A stretch of 64,000 nucleotides of DNA, taken from assembly GCA_039513195.1 (NCBI GenBank), contig JBCCRM010000002.1:124001-188000 (forward strand), in the 5' to 3' direction. This DNA comes from Thermohalobaculum sp039513195 (GTDB lineage Bacteria; Pseudomonadota; Alphaproteobacteria; Rhodobacterales; Rhodobacteraceae). How positions within the stretch are numbered: the stretch's first letter is position 1; each line of letters begins with the position of its first letter. The notes beneath the pieces were generated by a model. That model was not told where the DNA came from. It saw nothing but the letters and a program-made list of their open reading frames with translations, and searched no databases. Shown here piece after piece: positions 8,482 to 17,317 of the stretch. Both the position numbers and the translations under genes were made by a program.

Positions 8482-11097
8482 CTATTCCCGCACGGCCGGG
8501 ACAATGGAAAGCGCCCTGGCCTCGCCATCCCGGTCGAACAGGATCTCGGTCTCCTGTCCGGGCCGAAGACCGTTCAGGATACGCACTAGATCATAGATGT
8601 CCGCGACCGCCGCGCCCGACAGCCCGGTAATCACGTCTCCGGCCGTTAGCCCCGCCTGCTCCGCCGGGCCGCCCTCCACGACGCCGGAGATCGGGACGCC
8701 TGCAACGCCCTCCGTCGCATAGTCCGGGATGGTCCCCAGATAGACGCCACCCTGGCGGCGATTGCCAGCCCGCCGCGGCGGGGCAACGGCGACATAGTGC
8801 GGCGGCATATCCGCCTGCAGCTGGCCGCGGGTCAGAAGCGCCATAAGCTCTGCAACCTCCGTCAGCCCCTCGAAATTGAGCTTGTCGACGGTGTCGCTCG
8901 GACGGTGATAGTCGTCGTGGGTGCCGGTGAAGGCCGAAAGTATCGGCACGCCCGCGGTGTAGAACTCGGTGGCGTCGGTCGGTAGATAGGTGTCCTCGCT
9001 GGTCGCGAGGGGCAGGCCGACGACGGCGTTTCGCCGCTCGATCTCGCCCGCCCAAACCGGCGACGAGCCGAGCCCAGTGAGCTGTAGCCGGTCTTCCAGC
9101 CGGCCGACCATGTCCATGTTCAGATAGGCGGAGACCAGACCGGTTAGATCTTCGGCTTCAGCCTCCGCCTGCATCTCCTCAACGAAATGGCTGGAGCCGA
9201 GGAGGCCGAGCTCCTCGCCCGACCAAGCGCCTATGATCAGATCGCGCCGGGCGCCGAGCCTCCCAGCCGCCTGTGCCGCCGCGAGGGTTTCGGCGATTTC
9301 CAAGAGCGCAGCGACCCCGCTGGCATTGTCGTCGGCACCGGGGTGGATGCGCCCGCGGTCTTCGCCCCTTGCGAGCGAGCCGAATGTCTCGCCCCGCCCG
9401 AGATGGTCGATATGCGCGCCGACGATGACCGGTGCCGCCCCCGGACTCGCGCCGGTCACGAGCCGCGCGACCACGTTCCTGCCGGTGCGCCGTTCGAAAT
9501 CGAGCGCGATTTCCGCGGTGGCTGTCGCTCTATCTAGGCGCCGCGCGGCCTCGGGCGTTCCGGCCTCTGCAGCCTCGAGAAACGCCCCGCGGTCTGCCCC
9601 GAGGAAGTCTATCAGGCGCTCTGCCATCTCTCGACCCAAGGCGATCGCGGGCAACCCTGCCCGGCGCGACATCGCCTGGTACCTGAGGCGAGGCAACGGG
9701 CTTCGATACTCGACCCCCGGGGCGGGCAGCGCGATGATCCCCGCCGCCCCGGCCGCCTTTGCGACCGAGGCTTTGTAGCGCAAGCTCGCAAACCGGCGCA
9801 GGTAACTCCGCCGCTGCGGCGAGATATCGCTTGGCAGACCGCGCAGGACGGCGACCCATTTGCCGGTGACATCGGTGTCCCCATAGCTGTCATGGGCCGC
9901 TTGCCCCGTCCCTTCAGGCCCGCGAGGCGCGACCAGACCGTAACCCGCGAAGACGATCTCCGCCTCCTCGACCACACCCACGCGGGAAAAGGCGAGCGGA
10001 CGCCAGGCGCTGTCCGAAGCGAGGGTGAGACGATCCTCACCAAGCGTCAGGGTCAGGGCGTTTCCTTCACCAAGGATGACACCGGCTGTGAAGCGGAACT
10101 CTTGGAAGTAGCTGCCGTCGTCCCCGGCGGGTTCCAAGCCCGCGCGCGCCAGCGCGGCCGCGGCATAGGCGGTCGCCGCGATCTCACCCGCTGTGCCGGT
10201 CAGCCGCCCGGCCATCGCCTCCGCCGTCAGGGCCGCCACATGGGCGCGCAGATCGGGCTCCGTGATCGCCGCTTCGGTCTGGGGCAAAGCCGGCGCTGGC
10301 TGCGCGTCGAAGTCTATGCGCCGAGGCGCCGTCGCGGGATGCCCAGTATCGAGGAAGGTCTTCCCACCGCGCCCCTTTCCTCGGGTCGCTGGCCGGGAGA
10401 TCGACTCTATACTGCGATCGAAAACCGTTGACCAGCCGACACTGGCGCTATCGGTCTCCCAGAGCCAAGCGCGCGGCGCTTCGGCATCGATCATGCGGCC
10501 TTCGAAGTTCGCAGGATCCCGCTGGCTGGCAGCCCCTGGCGACTGGAACATCGGCGGCCAGGACAGGGCGCAGTCCGGCGAAAACCGTTGCCCCGTGTTG
10601 TCTCCGCCGTCCGTAGCGAGGACGGGCCCGACGTCATGGACCCGCGCGCTGGCGAGCCGGACCAGTCCAGTCGCACCGGTATTCATCGCATAGATGCCGC
10701 TGCAGAATGCGAAGTCAGAAGCGCAGCCACGGCGCGGCTGCTTTCCGCTGGCCCGGTCCGGGCGTTCCACCTCCTTCGTCGCGATTACCTCGGGATCGTT
10801 CTCCGCTGATGCATAAAGGACCTGTGGACTATTCGGATTGATCGAGCCACTGACGGTCTTGTTGATACCGGGCGAGAGGCGCCCGTCACCGCAGCGCCGC
10901 AGGGAGATCTGACAACCAGGGTTCCCGGGCTCTCGCTCGGACCGGAAGATCATCTTTGTCGGATCAGCCGCGAAACAGCCGTCGCCCGCGGGTTCCCGGT
11001 CGATGCTCGGCTGCTGCGCCTCGGTCATCGACGTCACCTCCCCAGCCACCACCGCGACTGGGGTCAACAATGCAAGAACGAACAGAACCACGTGCAT
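8482..11097 (-). CDS. secreted M28-family aminopeptidase with PA and PDZ domains and eroded N-terminal propeller
   Basis: This 871-residue exported zinc peptidase has a signal peptide (MHVVLFVLALLTPVAVVAG). Residues about 45-265 contain fragments typical of TolB-like propellers found in related peptidases (LYASAENDPEVIATKEVER, GIYAMNT, VFDRS, RGKGRGG), but the blades look incomplete. A PA insert follows (about 395-545). The catalytic core has the co-catalytic zinc ligands in GAHIDHLG, HPGADDNASG, the SGEELGLLG acid pair, NMDMVG and the final histidine in THDDYHRPSD. A PDZ domain closes the protein (about 785-865; GVVEGGPAEQAGLTAGDVI). The start at 11097 has GGGAG upstream. It likely cleaves N-terminal amino acids from peptides in the periplasm or outside. 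No operon partner is obvious. Confidence 0.9.
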   Translation of the reverse strand: MHVVLFVLALLTPVAVVAGEVTSMTEAQQPSIDREPAGDGCFAADPTKMIFRSEREPGNPGCQISLRRCGDGRLSPGINKTVSGSINPNSPQVLYASAENDPEVIATKEVERPDRASGKQPRRGCASDFAFCSGIYAMNTGATGLVRLASARVHDVGPVLATDGGDNTGQRFSPDCALSWPPMFQSPGAASQRDPANFEGRMIDAEAPRAWLWETDSASVGWSTVFDRSIESISRPATRGKGRGGKTFLDTGHPATAPRRIDFDAQPAPALPQTEAAITEPDLRAHVAALTAEAMAGRLTGTAGEIAATAYAAAALARAGLEPAGDDGSYFQEFRFTAGVILGEGNALTLTLGEDRLTLASDSAWRPLAFSRVGVVEEAEIVFAGYGLVAPRGPEGTGQAAHDSYGDTDVTGKWVAVLRGLPSDISPQRRSYLRRFASLRYKASVAKAAGAAGIIALPAPGVEYRSPLPRLRYQAMSRRAGLPAIALGREMAERLIDFLGADRGAFLEAAEAGTPEAARRLDRATATAEIALDFERRTGRNVVARLVTGASPGAAPVIVGAHIDHLGRGETFGSLARGEDRGRIHPGADDNASGVAALLEIAETLAAAQAAGRLGARRDLIIGAWSGEELGLLGSSHFVEEMQAEAEAEDLTGLVSAYLNMDMVGRLEDRLQLTGLGSSPVWAGEIERRNAVVGLPLATSEDTYLPTDATEFYTAGVPILSAFTGTHDDYHRPSDTVDKLNFEGLTEVAELMALLTRGQLQADMPPHYVAVAPPRRAGNRRQGGVYLGTIPDYATEGVAGVPISGVVEGGPAEQAGLTAGDVITGLSGAAVADIYDLVRILNGLRPGQETEILFDRDGEARALSIVPAVRE

Positions 11098-11171
11098 GCG
11101 GATCTCCCATCACCCCAACGGCCGCTGGTCGAACAAATGAGGTCGCGCCACGGAGTGACAAGATGGCTGCT

Positions 11172-11897
11172 TCAGGCCGCGGTGAGCCCGCCATCGATCA
11201 CCACCTCCGTCCCGGTGATGAAGGCGCTGACCGGAGACAGCAATGTGACAACCGTTGTCGCGACCTCCTCCGCCTGGCAAAACCGACCGAGGGGCACCAT
11301 CGTCCGCATCTTCTCGTGGGCCGCGGTCGGATCCCGCATCGCCGCCGCGATGCCATCGACCATGGACCCCTCGACAAAAGCCGGATGGACCGAGTTGCAC
11401 CGGATCGGCGGTGTCAGGCGCGCCCCTTCCAGCGCCACGGATTTGGTCAGCAGGCGAACGGCACCCTTCGACGCGTTGTAGGCAGAGAGTTTCGCTCCCC
11501 CAACTATGCCAGACACTGAGCACATATTGACAATCGACGGTGCTTCCCCGCGCTGCAGCAGGTCCCAGGCCATACGGCAGCCCAGAAAGGTTCCGTCCGC
11601 ATTCACCGCCATCACCCGGCGCCACGCGGCAAAGCTGGTATCGGCAAGCCCGGCGACCAGCATTACGCCGGCATTGTTGACGACCCCGTCGAGGCAGCCG
11701 TGGTCGCCGTCGATTGCGGTGATCACGCGCTGCCAATCCGCCTCCGACGTCACGTCGTGCGGGTAGTCGATCCCCGGCCCAGGGGTCAGATCCGTGGCGA
11801 CGGGAACCCCCCCGAGAGCGGCGATGGCGGCGCAGATCGCGCGACCCAATGTGCCACCTGCGCCGGTGACGAGGATGACGCGTCCGGTCAGGCTCAT
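11172..11897 (-). CDS. short-chain dehydrogenase/reductase (classical SDR)
   Basis: The 241-residue protein shows the classical SDR features: an NAD(P)-binding TGAGGTLGRAI near residue 11, NNAG near residue 74, a catalytic Ser in CSVSG, and the YxxxK pair in AYNASKGAV. The C-terminal ITGTEVVIDGG is typical of 3-oxoacyl-ACP reductase-like and sugar or alcohol dehydrogenases. An acidic residue (VATDL) after strand 2 suggests NAD rather than NADP, which is an inference. The substrate is unknown. It is 74 bases from the M28 peptidase start on the same strand, and the next gene upstream is divergent, so it probably has its own promoter in the 139-base gap 11898-12036. Confidence 0.93.
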   Translation of the reverse strand: MSLTGRVILVTGAGGTLGRAICAAIAALGGVPVATDLTPGPGIDYPHDVTSEADWQRVITAIDGDHGCLDGVVNNAGVMLVAGLADTSFAAWRRVMAVNADGTFLGCRMAWDLLQRGEAPSIVNMCSVSGIVGGAKLSAYNASKGAVRLLTKSVALEGARLTPPIRCNSVHPAFVEGSMVDGIAAAMRDPTAAHEKMRTMVPLGRFCQAEEVATTVVTLLSPVSAFITGTEVVIDGGLTAA

Positions 11898-12036
11898 CGA
11901 CCCATCTCGCGCAGCCTGGGCGCTAACGACTGCTTCGGCATGATATCCTCCCGTTCAACCGGCTTTGAGACCGGCCCCCTTGAAGCCAGGGCGGGCAAGG
12001 GTAGCTCTCGGACGAGCCGGAAGGAAAGGACCTCGC

Positions 12037-12825
12037 ATGCGCTTAGTATCCGTTCTGATAGCGGGGTGGGTGGGTCTCAGCCTCGGGCCGGTCCTGGCCT
12101 GCGGTGGGGCAGAGGCGTGCCCGATCGGCGAGCGGAGCTACCATGCGCAACCACCCGAAGGATGGGATCGCGCCTCGCCGTTGCCGGTGCTGATCCATTT
12201 CCACGGCTGGGGCCGGCAGAGCCATGGCGTCATGAACAACCAACGCGTGGCCGGCCCAGCCTCGGAGAACGGGCTGCTGCTGATCGCTCCCAACGGGCTC
12301 GGCAAATCCTGGGACTTCTGGGATGGGGAAAGCCGCGATACCGGCTTCACCGTGGAAGTTTTGGCCGACGCGGCCCGGCGCTGGCCTATCGATATGGGTC
12401 GAGTTTACGTCTCCGGCTTTTCTTACGGCGGGGCGATGGCCTGGCGGCTGGCCTGCGAGCGAGGTGCTGCTTTCGCCGCGGCCTACCTGCCGATTTCCGG
12501 CGCATTGTGGCGACAGAACCGGGAGGCATGCTCAGGCGGACCGGCCCGCGTTTTGCACGTCCATGGGTTGGCGGACACCGTCTTTGGGCTGCCTTACGAT
12601 CCAGGGATCGGGCCTGCGGACGGCGTCTCCCTGTGGCGCCGAGTAAACCGCACTGGCGACGTGCCGGAGGCACGCTATGCGGCGGGGCGGTTCGATTGCC
12701 GCGATTGGCAGGGGGCCGCACTGCTGACCCTCTGCACCCACGAAAAGGGGCATTTCATCCCGGCGGACTGGCTCGACTGGGCTTTGAAGCGGGTCCTCGC
12801 CGATGCGGCGCGTGGGGCGTCTTGA
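12037..12825 (+). CDS. exported polyhydroxybutyrate-depolymerase-like esterase (alpha/beta hydrolase)
   Basis: This 262-residue alpha/beta hydrolase resembles LpqC/PHB-depolymerase-type esterases. After the export signal (MRLVSVLIAGWVGLSLGPVLACGG) come an oxyanion-region HFHGWG, the nucleophile elbow VSGFSYGGAM, a late Asp in HVHGLADTVFG, and a His in THEKGHF. The signal ends in VLAC, so it may be a lipoprotein, although cleavage by signal peptidase I is also possible. The ATG at 12037 has AAGGAAAGGA upstream and removes 24 nonconserved residues from the longest reading. It may release esterified aromatics or hydroxyacids in the periplasm. It converges with the BisC-like gene, with nine bases between the stop codons. 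Confidence 0.85.
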   Translation: MRLVSVLIAGWVGLSLGPVLACGGAEACPIGERSYHAQPPEGWDRASPLPVLIHFHGWGRQSHGVMNNQRVAGPASENGLLLIAPNGLGKSWDFWDGESRDTGFTVEVLADAARRWPIDMGRVYVSGFSYGGAMAWRLACERGAAFAAAYLPISGALWRQNREACSGGPARVLHVHGLADTVFGLPYDPGIGPADGVSLWRRVNRTGDVPEARYAAGRFDCRDWQGAALLTLCTHEKGHFIPADWLDWALKRVLADAARGAS

Positions 12826-12834
12826 GGCACGGGC

Positions 12835-15159
12835 CTAAGAGCCGTTGACGAAGTCGGGCGGGTCGAAGGCGCGGACTGCAGGTGCCGTCCCGACCCACCG
12901 CGCCACCTCCACGAAAGCCGATTGCGCGGCCGGCCCCTGAGAGAGGGCCGACGTCCGCAGATCATGGGTGAGCACGTTTGGATTGCCGTGGCGGTCCATA
13001 TGATCGGGCGCATCGAAATCCGGATCGTACCACGCGCCGGTCCACAAGAAGACAACGCCCGGCGCAATCTCGTCCGTGACCCGGGCGCCGGCGAGACAGC
13101 GGCCGAGATCGTTCCGGACCAACACCAGATCTCCGTCGGAGATCCCGCGCGCGCCGGCGTCGGCCGGGTTGATCAGAACCGGCTCCCGCCCCTGGATCTT
13201 CCGGCTGCGACTAAAGCTGCCATTGTCGAACTGGCTGTGGAGACGGGTCTCCGGCTGCCCGGAAATGAGATGTAGCGGGTGGCGCGCCCGCATGCCTTCG
13301 GCCCACCCCCTTGGTGCGCGCCAGACCGGGTGGCCCGGACAGTCGGGATAGTCAAAACCTTCGATCACGGCCGAGGCGATCTCGATCTTGCCGCTCGGCG
13401 TGGGCAACGGGTGTGCATCCGGATCTGCCCGGAAATCGGCAAGATAGACGCCCCCCGGCTCCGGATCTTCGAATTCCAGGACATCGCCCGCCAAGAAGCT
13501 ATCGAGATCCGGCAGACTGTGGCCCGCAGTCCGGGCCCTTGCCCGGGTTTCCTCCCACAGCCGCAGCAGCCAATCGTTTTCGTCTAACCCCTCGCTGAAG
13601 GCCTCGCCGATGCCAAGACGCCTCTCGAGCTCTCGATAGATCGCAAATTCGGTACGGGCCTCGTCCGGAGGCTCCACCGCCTTCGGCATCGGGATCAAGG
13701 CATTGTCCTGGTTGCCGGCGCCGAAATCGGATCTCTCCAAGGGTGCCGCCACGGGCAAAACGATGTCTGCATGGCGCGCCGTCGCCGTCCAGTTGATCTC
13801 ATTGACGACCACCGTCTCGGGTCGCTGGAACGCTTGACGGAGGCGGTTGAGGTCCTGGTGGTGATGGAACGGGTTCCCGCCCGCCCACCAAAGCATGCGG
13901 ATATCCGGGAAGGCGAGCGACTGGCCGTCGAAGGCGAAGAGCGCGCCGGGGTCGAGGAGCATGTCGGCAATCATCGCTACCGGAATGAACTCCGCGACGG
14001 GATTTTGCCCTTGCGGCAACGATGCCCAGGCAAAAGGCCGGTCCATGGTGCCGATGCTGGCATCCGCACCATAGCCGATGCCGTACCCACCACCGGGCAG
14101 GCCGATTTGCCCCAGCATCGCCGCCAGCGTCACGGTCATCCAAAGCGGCTGCTCGCCAAAATCGGCTCGCTGCAGGCCGACAGCCGTGCAGATCAGCGTC
14201 GGGCCGGCGGCCATATCCCGGGCCAGTGCCTCGATCCGCTCGGCGGGCAGGCCGGACAGGTCGGCCGCCCAGGCAGCGTCTTTCGCCACCCCATCGACCG
14301 AGCCAGTCAGATAGGCAGCGAAATGGTCGACCCCGGTCGTATAGCGGTCGAGGAAGGCACGGTCGGCCAACCCCTCGACCAACAGGGTGTGGGCGAGACC
14401 CATCATAATCGCCGTGTCCGTTCCCGGCCGCGGCGCCAACCATTCGGCGCCAAGCTCGGCGGCGGCGTCGGTCCGCAAGGGGCTCAGATTGACGAAACGC
14501 ACTCCGGCATCCGCGGCGGCCTGCATCTCGTTGCGCAGCCGGTGACGGGCCACTCCACCGCCAGAGACTTGAGCGTTGCGGAGCGGGACGCCGCCGAACA
14601 TCACTACCAAGCGCCCGTGTTGGGCAACACTGCGCCATCGGGTAGCCCGTTTGACATGCTCTCGAAAACTGCCAACGATATGCGGCATCAGAACGAGCGC
14701 CGCGTGATAGCTGTAATTGCCCTCGGACCGGACGAAGCCGCCGGCGGCATTGAGGAAGCGCTTTAGCTGGCTCTGCGCATGGTGAAGGCGCCCAGCGCTC
14801 GCCCAGCCATAGGATCCGGCGAAGATCGCGCGGTTTCCGTGGTCGCGGCGGATGCGGGTCAGTTCGGCGGCGACGAGATCCAGCGCTCGATCCCATCCCA
14901 CCTCGACGAAGGGTTCGCGCCCGCGTAGGCCCTCCGCCGCGCCAGGGCCGCGGGTCAGATAGCTGCGTCGTACCGCAGGGCGCAGCACCCGGGCGCGGCC
15001 ATGCAAGCTGTCTGCGATGTTCTCGTTGATCCGTGACGGGTTTGGATCGCCGGGATGCGGCGCGACCGCCTGCACCCGGCCATTGCTGACCCGGACGAGG
15101 CCTGCGCCCCAATGGCTGGAGGTTAGGCTGTCACTGCTGTCTTCGGCATCCATGGCCAT
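12835..15159 (-). CDS. bisC: cytoplasmic molybdopterin oxidoreductase, biotin/methionine sulfoxide reductase type
   Basis: The 774-residue protein belongs to the DMSO-reductase superfamily, BisC/TorA/DorA branch. The N-terminal SHWGAG, the Mo-ligand region GSYGWASAGRLHHAQS (serine ligand type), the central GGNPFHHHQDLNRL and the C-terminal molybdopterin dinucleotide domain (HLISGQPETRLHSQFDN, then VRNDLGRC) are all present. There is no Cys cluster for iron-sulfur and no Tat signal, which matches soluble BisC (777 residues in E. coli) rather than periplasmic TorA/DorA. It would reduce S-oxides or N-oxides such as methionine sulfoxide. The gene follows the permease tauC by 46 bases on the same strand, so it may be cotranscribed with the importer, suggesting an imported sulfur compound as substrate. 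Confidence 0.88.
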   Translation of the reverse strand: MAMDAEDSSDSLTSSHWGAGLVRVSNGRVQAVAPHPGDPNPSRINENIADSLHGRARVLRPAVRRSYLTRGPGAAEGLRGREPFVEVGWDRALDLVAAELTRIRRDHGNRAIFAGSYGWASAGRLHHAQSQLKRFLNAAGGFVRSEGNYSYHAALVLMPHIVGSFREHVKRATRWRSVAQHGRLVVMFGGVPLRNAQVSGGGVARHRLRNEMQAAADAGVRFVNLSPLRTDAAAELGAEWLAPRPGTDTAIMMGLAHTLLVEGLADRAFLDRYTTGVDHFAAYLTGSVDGVAKDAAWAADLSGLPAERIEALARDMAAGPTLICTAVGLQRADFGEQPLWMTVTLAAMLGQIGLPGGGYGIGYGADASIGTMDRPFAWASLPQGQNPVAEFIPVAMIADMLLDPGALFAFDGQSLAFPDIRMLWWAGGNPFHHHQDLNRLRQAFQRPETVVVNEINWTATARHADIVLPVAAPLERSDFGAGNQDNALIPMPKAVEPPDEARTEFAIYRELERRLGIGEAFSEGLDENDWLLRLWEETRARARTAGHSLPDLDSFLAGDVLEFEDPEPGGVYLADFRADPDAHPLPTPSGKIEIASAVIEGFDYPDCPGHPVWRAPRGWAEGMRARHPLHLISGQPETRLHSQFDNGSFSRSRKIQGREPVLINPADAGARGISDGDLVLVRNDLGRCLAGARVTDEIAPGVVFLWTGAWYDPDFDAPDHMDRHGNPNVLTHDLRTSALSQGPAAQSAFVEVARWVGTAPAVRAFDPPDFVNGS

Positions 15160-15205
15160 CCATCCGGATACATCACTCCGCGTCCCAGCCGTAAGGCGGC
15201 CCCGG

Positions 15206-16420
15206 TCAGCCGCGACCCTTCCAAGGCACCAACCAGTTCTCCAACCGTCGCATGATGATGTCGATGGAATAGCCGATGATGCCGATCACGATGATGCCCA
15301 TGATCACGATATCCGTGAGCTGGAACCTCGATGCGACCATGATCATCATGCCCGACCCCGCCTCTGCCGCGACCAGCTCCGCCGCAACGACGGTGCCCCA
15401 GCAGACGCCCATGGCGACACGGGCGCCGGTGAAAATCTCCGGCAGTGCGTTGGGGAAGATCACCTTGGTGAGCAACTGCCATTTCGAGGCACCGAGGCTG
15501 TAGGCGGCATGCACCTTCGATATCTTTACGCCCGAGACCCCCGCCCGGGCAGCGATCGCCATGATCCAAAGCGAGGCGAGGAACAGGAGGATGATCTTCG
15601 CCTCCTCGCCGATCCCGGCCCAAATGATAACCAGCGGGATTAACGCCAAGGGCGGCACCGGGCGCATGAACTCGACGATCGGGTCGAAGGCCCCGCGGAC
15701 CCAGGAGTTCAGCCCCATCGCCATGCCGAGCGGGATGCCAACCAAGGCGCCGAGGATAAAGCCCGAGATGACGCGGAACAGCGACCAGCCGACATGCTCG
15801 CCCAGCGTAGAGTTGCGGTATCCCTCCGACCAGATCTCGGTGAACCGTTGTACCACCGATTCCGGCGGAGGCAGGTAGATCGGGTCGGTCTGCCAACCGA
15901 GATAGGGCGCGAAGAACAGTGTCTTCCGCGGTGTCAGCAGCACCGTGCCATTGTCGACATCGACCCTCTCGCCTTCCACAATCGGTTGGCCGTTGACCTG
16001 GGTGATGCTCAGATCATCGGGTTCGCCCGCATCGTTGCGCAACACGCGGACCGTGGTGGCGATACGGGCCGATGTCACGCGGAAGTCATCCGTGGCGATA
16101 CCGTTCGGCGGCCCTGCCTCCGGCGCGTCGGGGGGCGCAGCGCCTTGCTCGGTCACCACGACATCGACGGTGCCGGTGCCGGTTTCGCCCGCTGCATCCG
16201 CGACCTGATAGGTGAACGAGGTCTCGCCCACAAAGGGCGCAGGCGCCGTGACCGGCACCCATTTGGAGCCGGTAAACGCGCCCCAAAGAAAGAAGATCGC
16301 AACCACCGCGAGGATCGAGGCGAGCCGGTTCGCGGTCACCGCACTCTCGTCGCCGAAGGTGACGGTCTTGCGCTCGGTAAAGCTCGACTTCCGCATGCCG
16401 AGCGTGGCGAGGATATCCAT
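15206..16420 (-). CDS. tauC: TauC/SsuC-type ABC permease with inserted cadherin/Ig-like extracytoplasmic segment
   Basis: The 404-residue permease is much longer than the usual 250-290. After a first membrane helix (RLASILAVVAIFFLWGAF, about 32-50) there is an insertion of about 120 residues before the normal PIYLPPPESVVQRF start of TauC. The insertion contains FTYQVADAAGETGTGTVDVV and VRVLRNDAGEPDDLSITQVN, patterns seen in cadherin-like and VCBS-like beta domains. The C-terminal part is a typical binding-protein-dependent permease with the EAA loop (AAYSLGASKWQLLTKVIFPNA) and about five further helices. The start overlaps the tauB stop by one base (TGATG). Substrate is inferred only from the TauA-like binding protein. 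Confidence 0.9.
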   Translation of the reverse strand: MDILATLGMRKSSFTERKTVTFGDESAVTANRLASILAVVAIFFLWGAFTGSKWVPVTAPAPFVGETSFTYQVADAAGETGTGTVDVVVTEQGAAPPDAPEAGPPNGIATDDFRVTSARIATTVRVLRNDAGEPDDLSITQVNGQPIVEGERVDVDNGTVLLTPRKTLFFAPYLGWQTDPIYLPPPESVVQRFTEIWSEGYRNSTLGEHVGWSLFRVISGFILGALVGIPLGMAMGLNSWVRGAFDPIVEFMRPVPPLALIPLVIIWAGIGEEAKIILLFLASLWIMAIAARAGVSGVKISKVHAAYSLGASKWQLLTKVIFPNALPEIFTGARVAMGVCWGTVVAAELVAAEAGSGMMIMVASRFQLTDIVIMGIIVIGIIGYSIDIIMRRLENWLVPWKGRG

Positions 16421-17223
16421 CAGCTCGCCTCCTGCCGGCCCATGATTTCCTCCTCCATCGCCCAGATCATGCCGAGGATCTCCTCATGGGTAGGACGATA
16501 GTCGTCGTGCTTTTTCACCTCGCGCAGATCGGCACCGACGCCCATCTGGGCAAAGGGAAGGCGGTATTCCTTGTGCACCCGGCCAGGGCGGGGCGCCATC
16601 ACCAAGAGCCGCTCACCGAGGAGCAGCGCTTCGTCCACGGAATGGGTGATGAGGATGATGGTCTTGCCGGTTTCCTTCCACAGCTTCAGCACCAGGCCCT
16701 GCATCTTCTCGCGGGTCAGGGCGTCGAGAGCGCCTAGCGGCTCGTCCATCAGGATCACGTCCGGGTCGTTCGCCAGGCAACGGGCCAGGGCCACGCGCTG
16801 CTGCATCCCGCCGGAGAGCTCGTAAATCATCTTGTCACCGAAATCCTGCAGCCCGACGGTCTGCAAGAGCTCATCGACACGCTCTCTGGTTTCCGACTTC
16901 GGGGTGTGCTTCATCCGCGGGCCGAAGGCGATGTTGTCCCGGACATTCATCCACTCGAACAGTGCACCCTGCTGGAACACCATACCGCGTTCGGGATCCG
17001 GGCCCACGACCTCGTGATTGCCGAGCATAATCTGGCCCGCTGTCGGCGCCAGAAACCCTGCCACAATGTTGAGAAGCGTGGTCTTCCCGCAGCCCGACGG
17101 ACCCAGAACCGACATTAGCTCGCCCTGGCGTAGGCTGAGATTGATGTTCTTTAGCGCCTCGACCGAGCCGCCATTCGGCAGACGGAAAATCATCGAGACG
17201 TCGTCTATGCGCAGATCCGACAT
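16420..17223 (-). CDS. tauB: TauB/SsuB-type ABC transporter ATP-binding protein
   Basis: This 267-residue cytoplasmic ATPase energises the TauABC-like importer. It has Walker A GPSGCGKTT near residue 45, Q-loop FQQGALFEW, signature LSGGMQQRVALARCLA, Walker B VILMDEPLGALDA and the H-loop THSVDEA. The tail (about 220-267) contains the VKKHDDYRPTHEEIL region seen in nitrate/sulfonate/taurine ATPases. The ATG at 17223 is taken because the nine residues upstream are nonconserved; GGGGGG lies close upstream. It overlaps tauC by one base and starts 94 bases after the tauA stop. Confidence 0.94.
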   Translation of the reverse strand: MSDLRIDDVSMIFRLPNGGSVEALKNINLSLRQGELMSVLGPSGCGKTTLLNIVAGFLAPTAGQIMLGNHEVVGPDPERGMVFQQGALFEWMNVRDNIAFGPRMKHTPKSETRERVDELLQTVGLQDFGDKMIYELSGGMQQRVALARCLANDPDVILMDEPLGALDALTREKMQGLVLKLWKETGKTIILITHSVDEALLLGERLLVMAPRPGRVHKEYRLPFAQMGVGADLREVKKHDDYRPTHEEILGMIWAMEEEIMGRQEAS

Positions 17224-17317
17224 CCGCACCCCCCTGCCAATTGCCTGCAACTACGAACGCTCGTCCGACGCGACCCCCCAAAAGGGCCGCGCCAGCATTC
17301 TCACATCAGCCCGAGGG

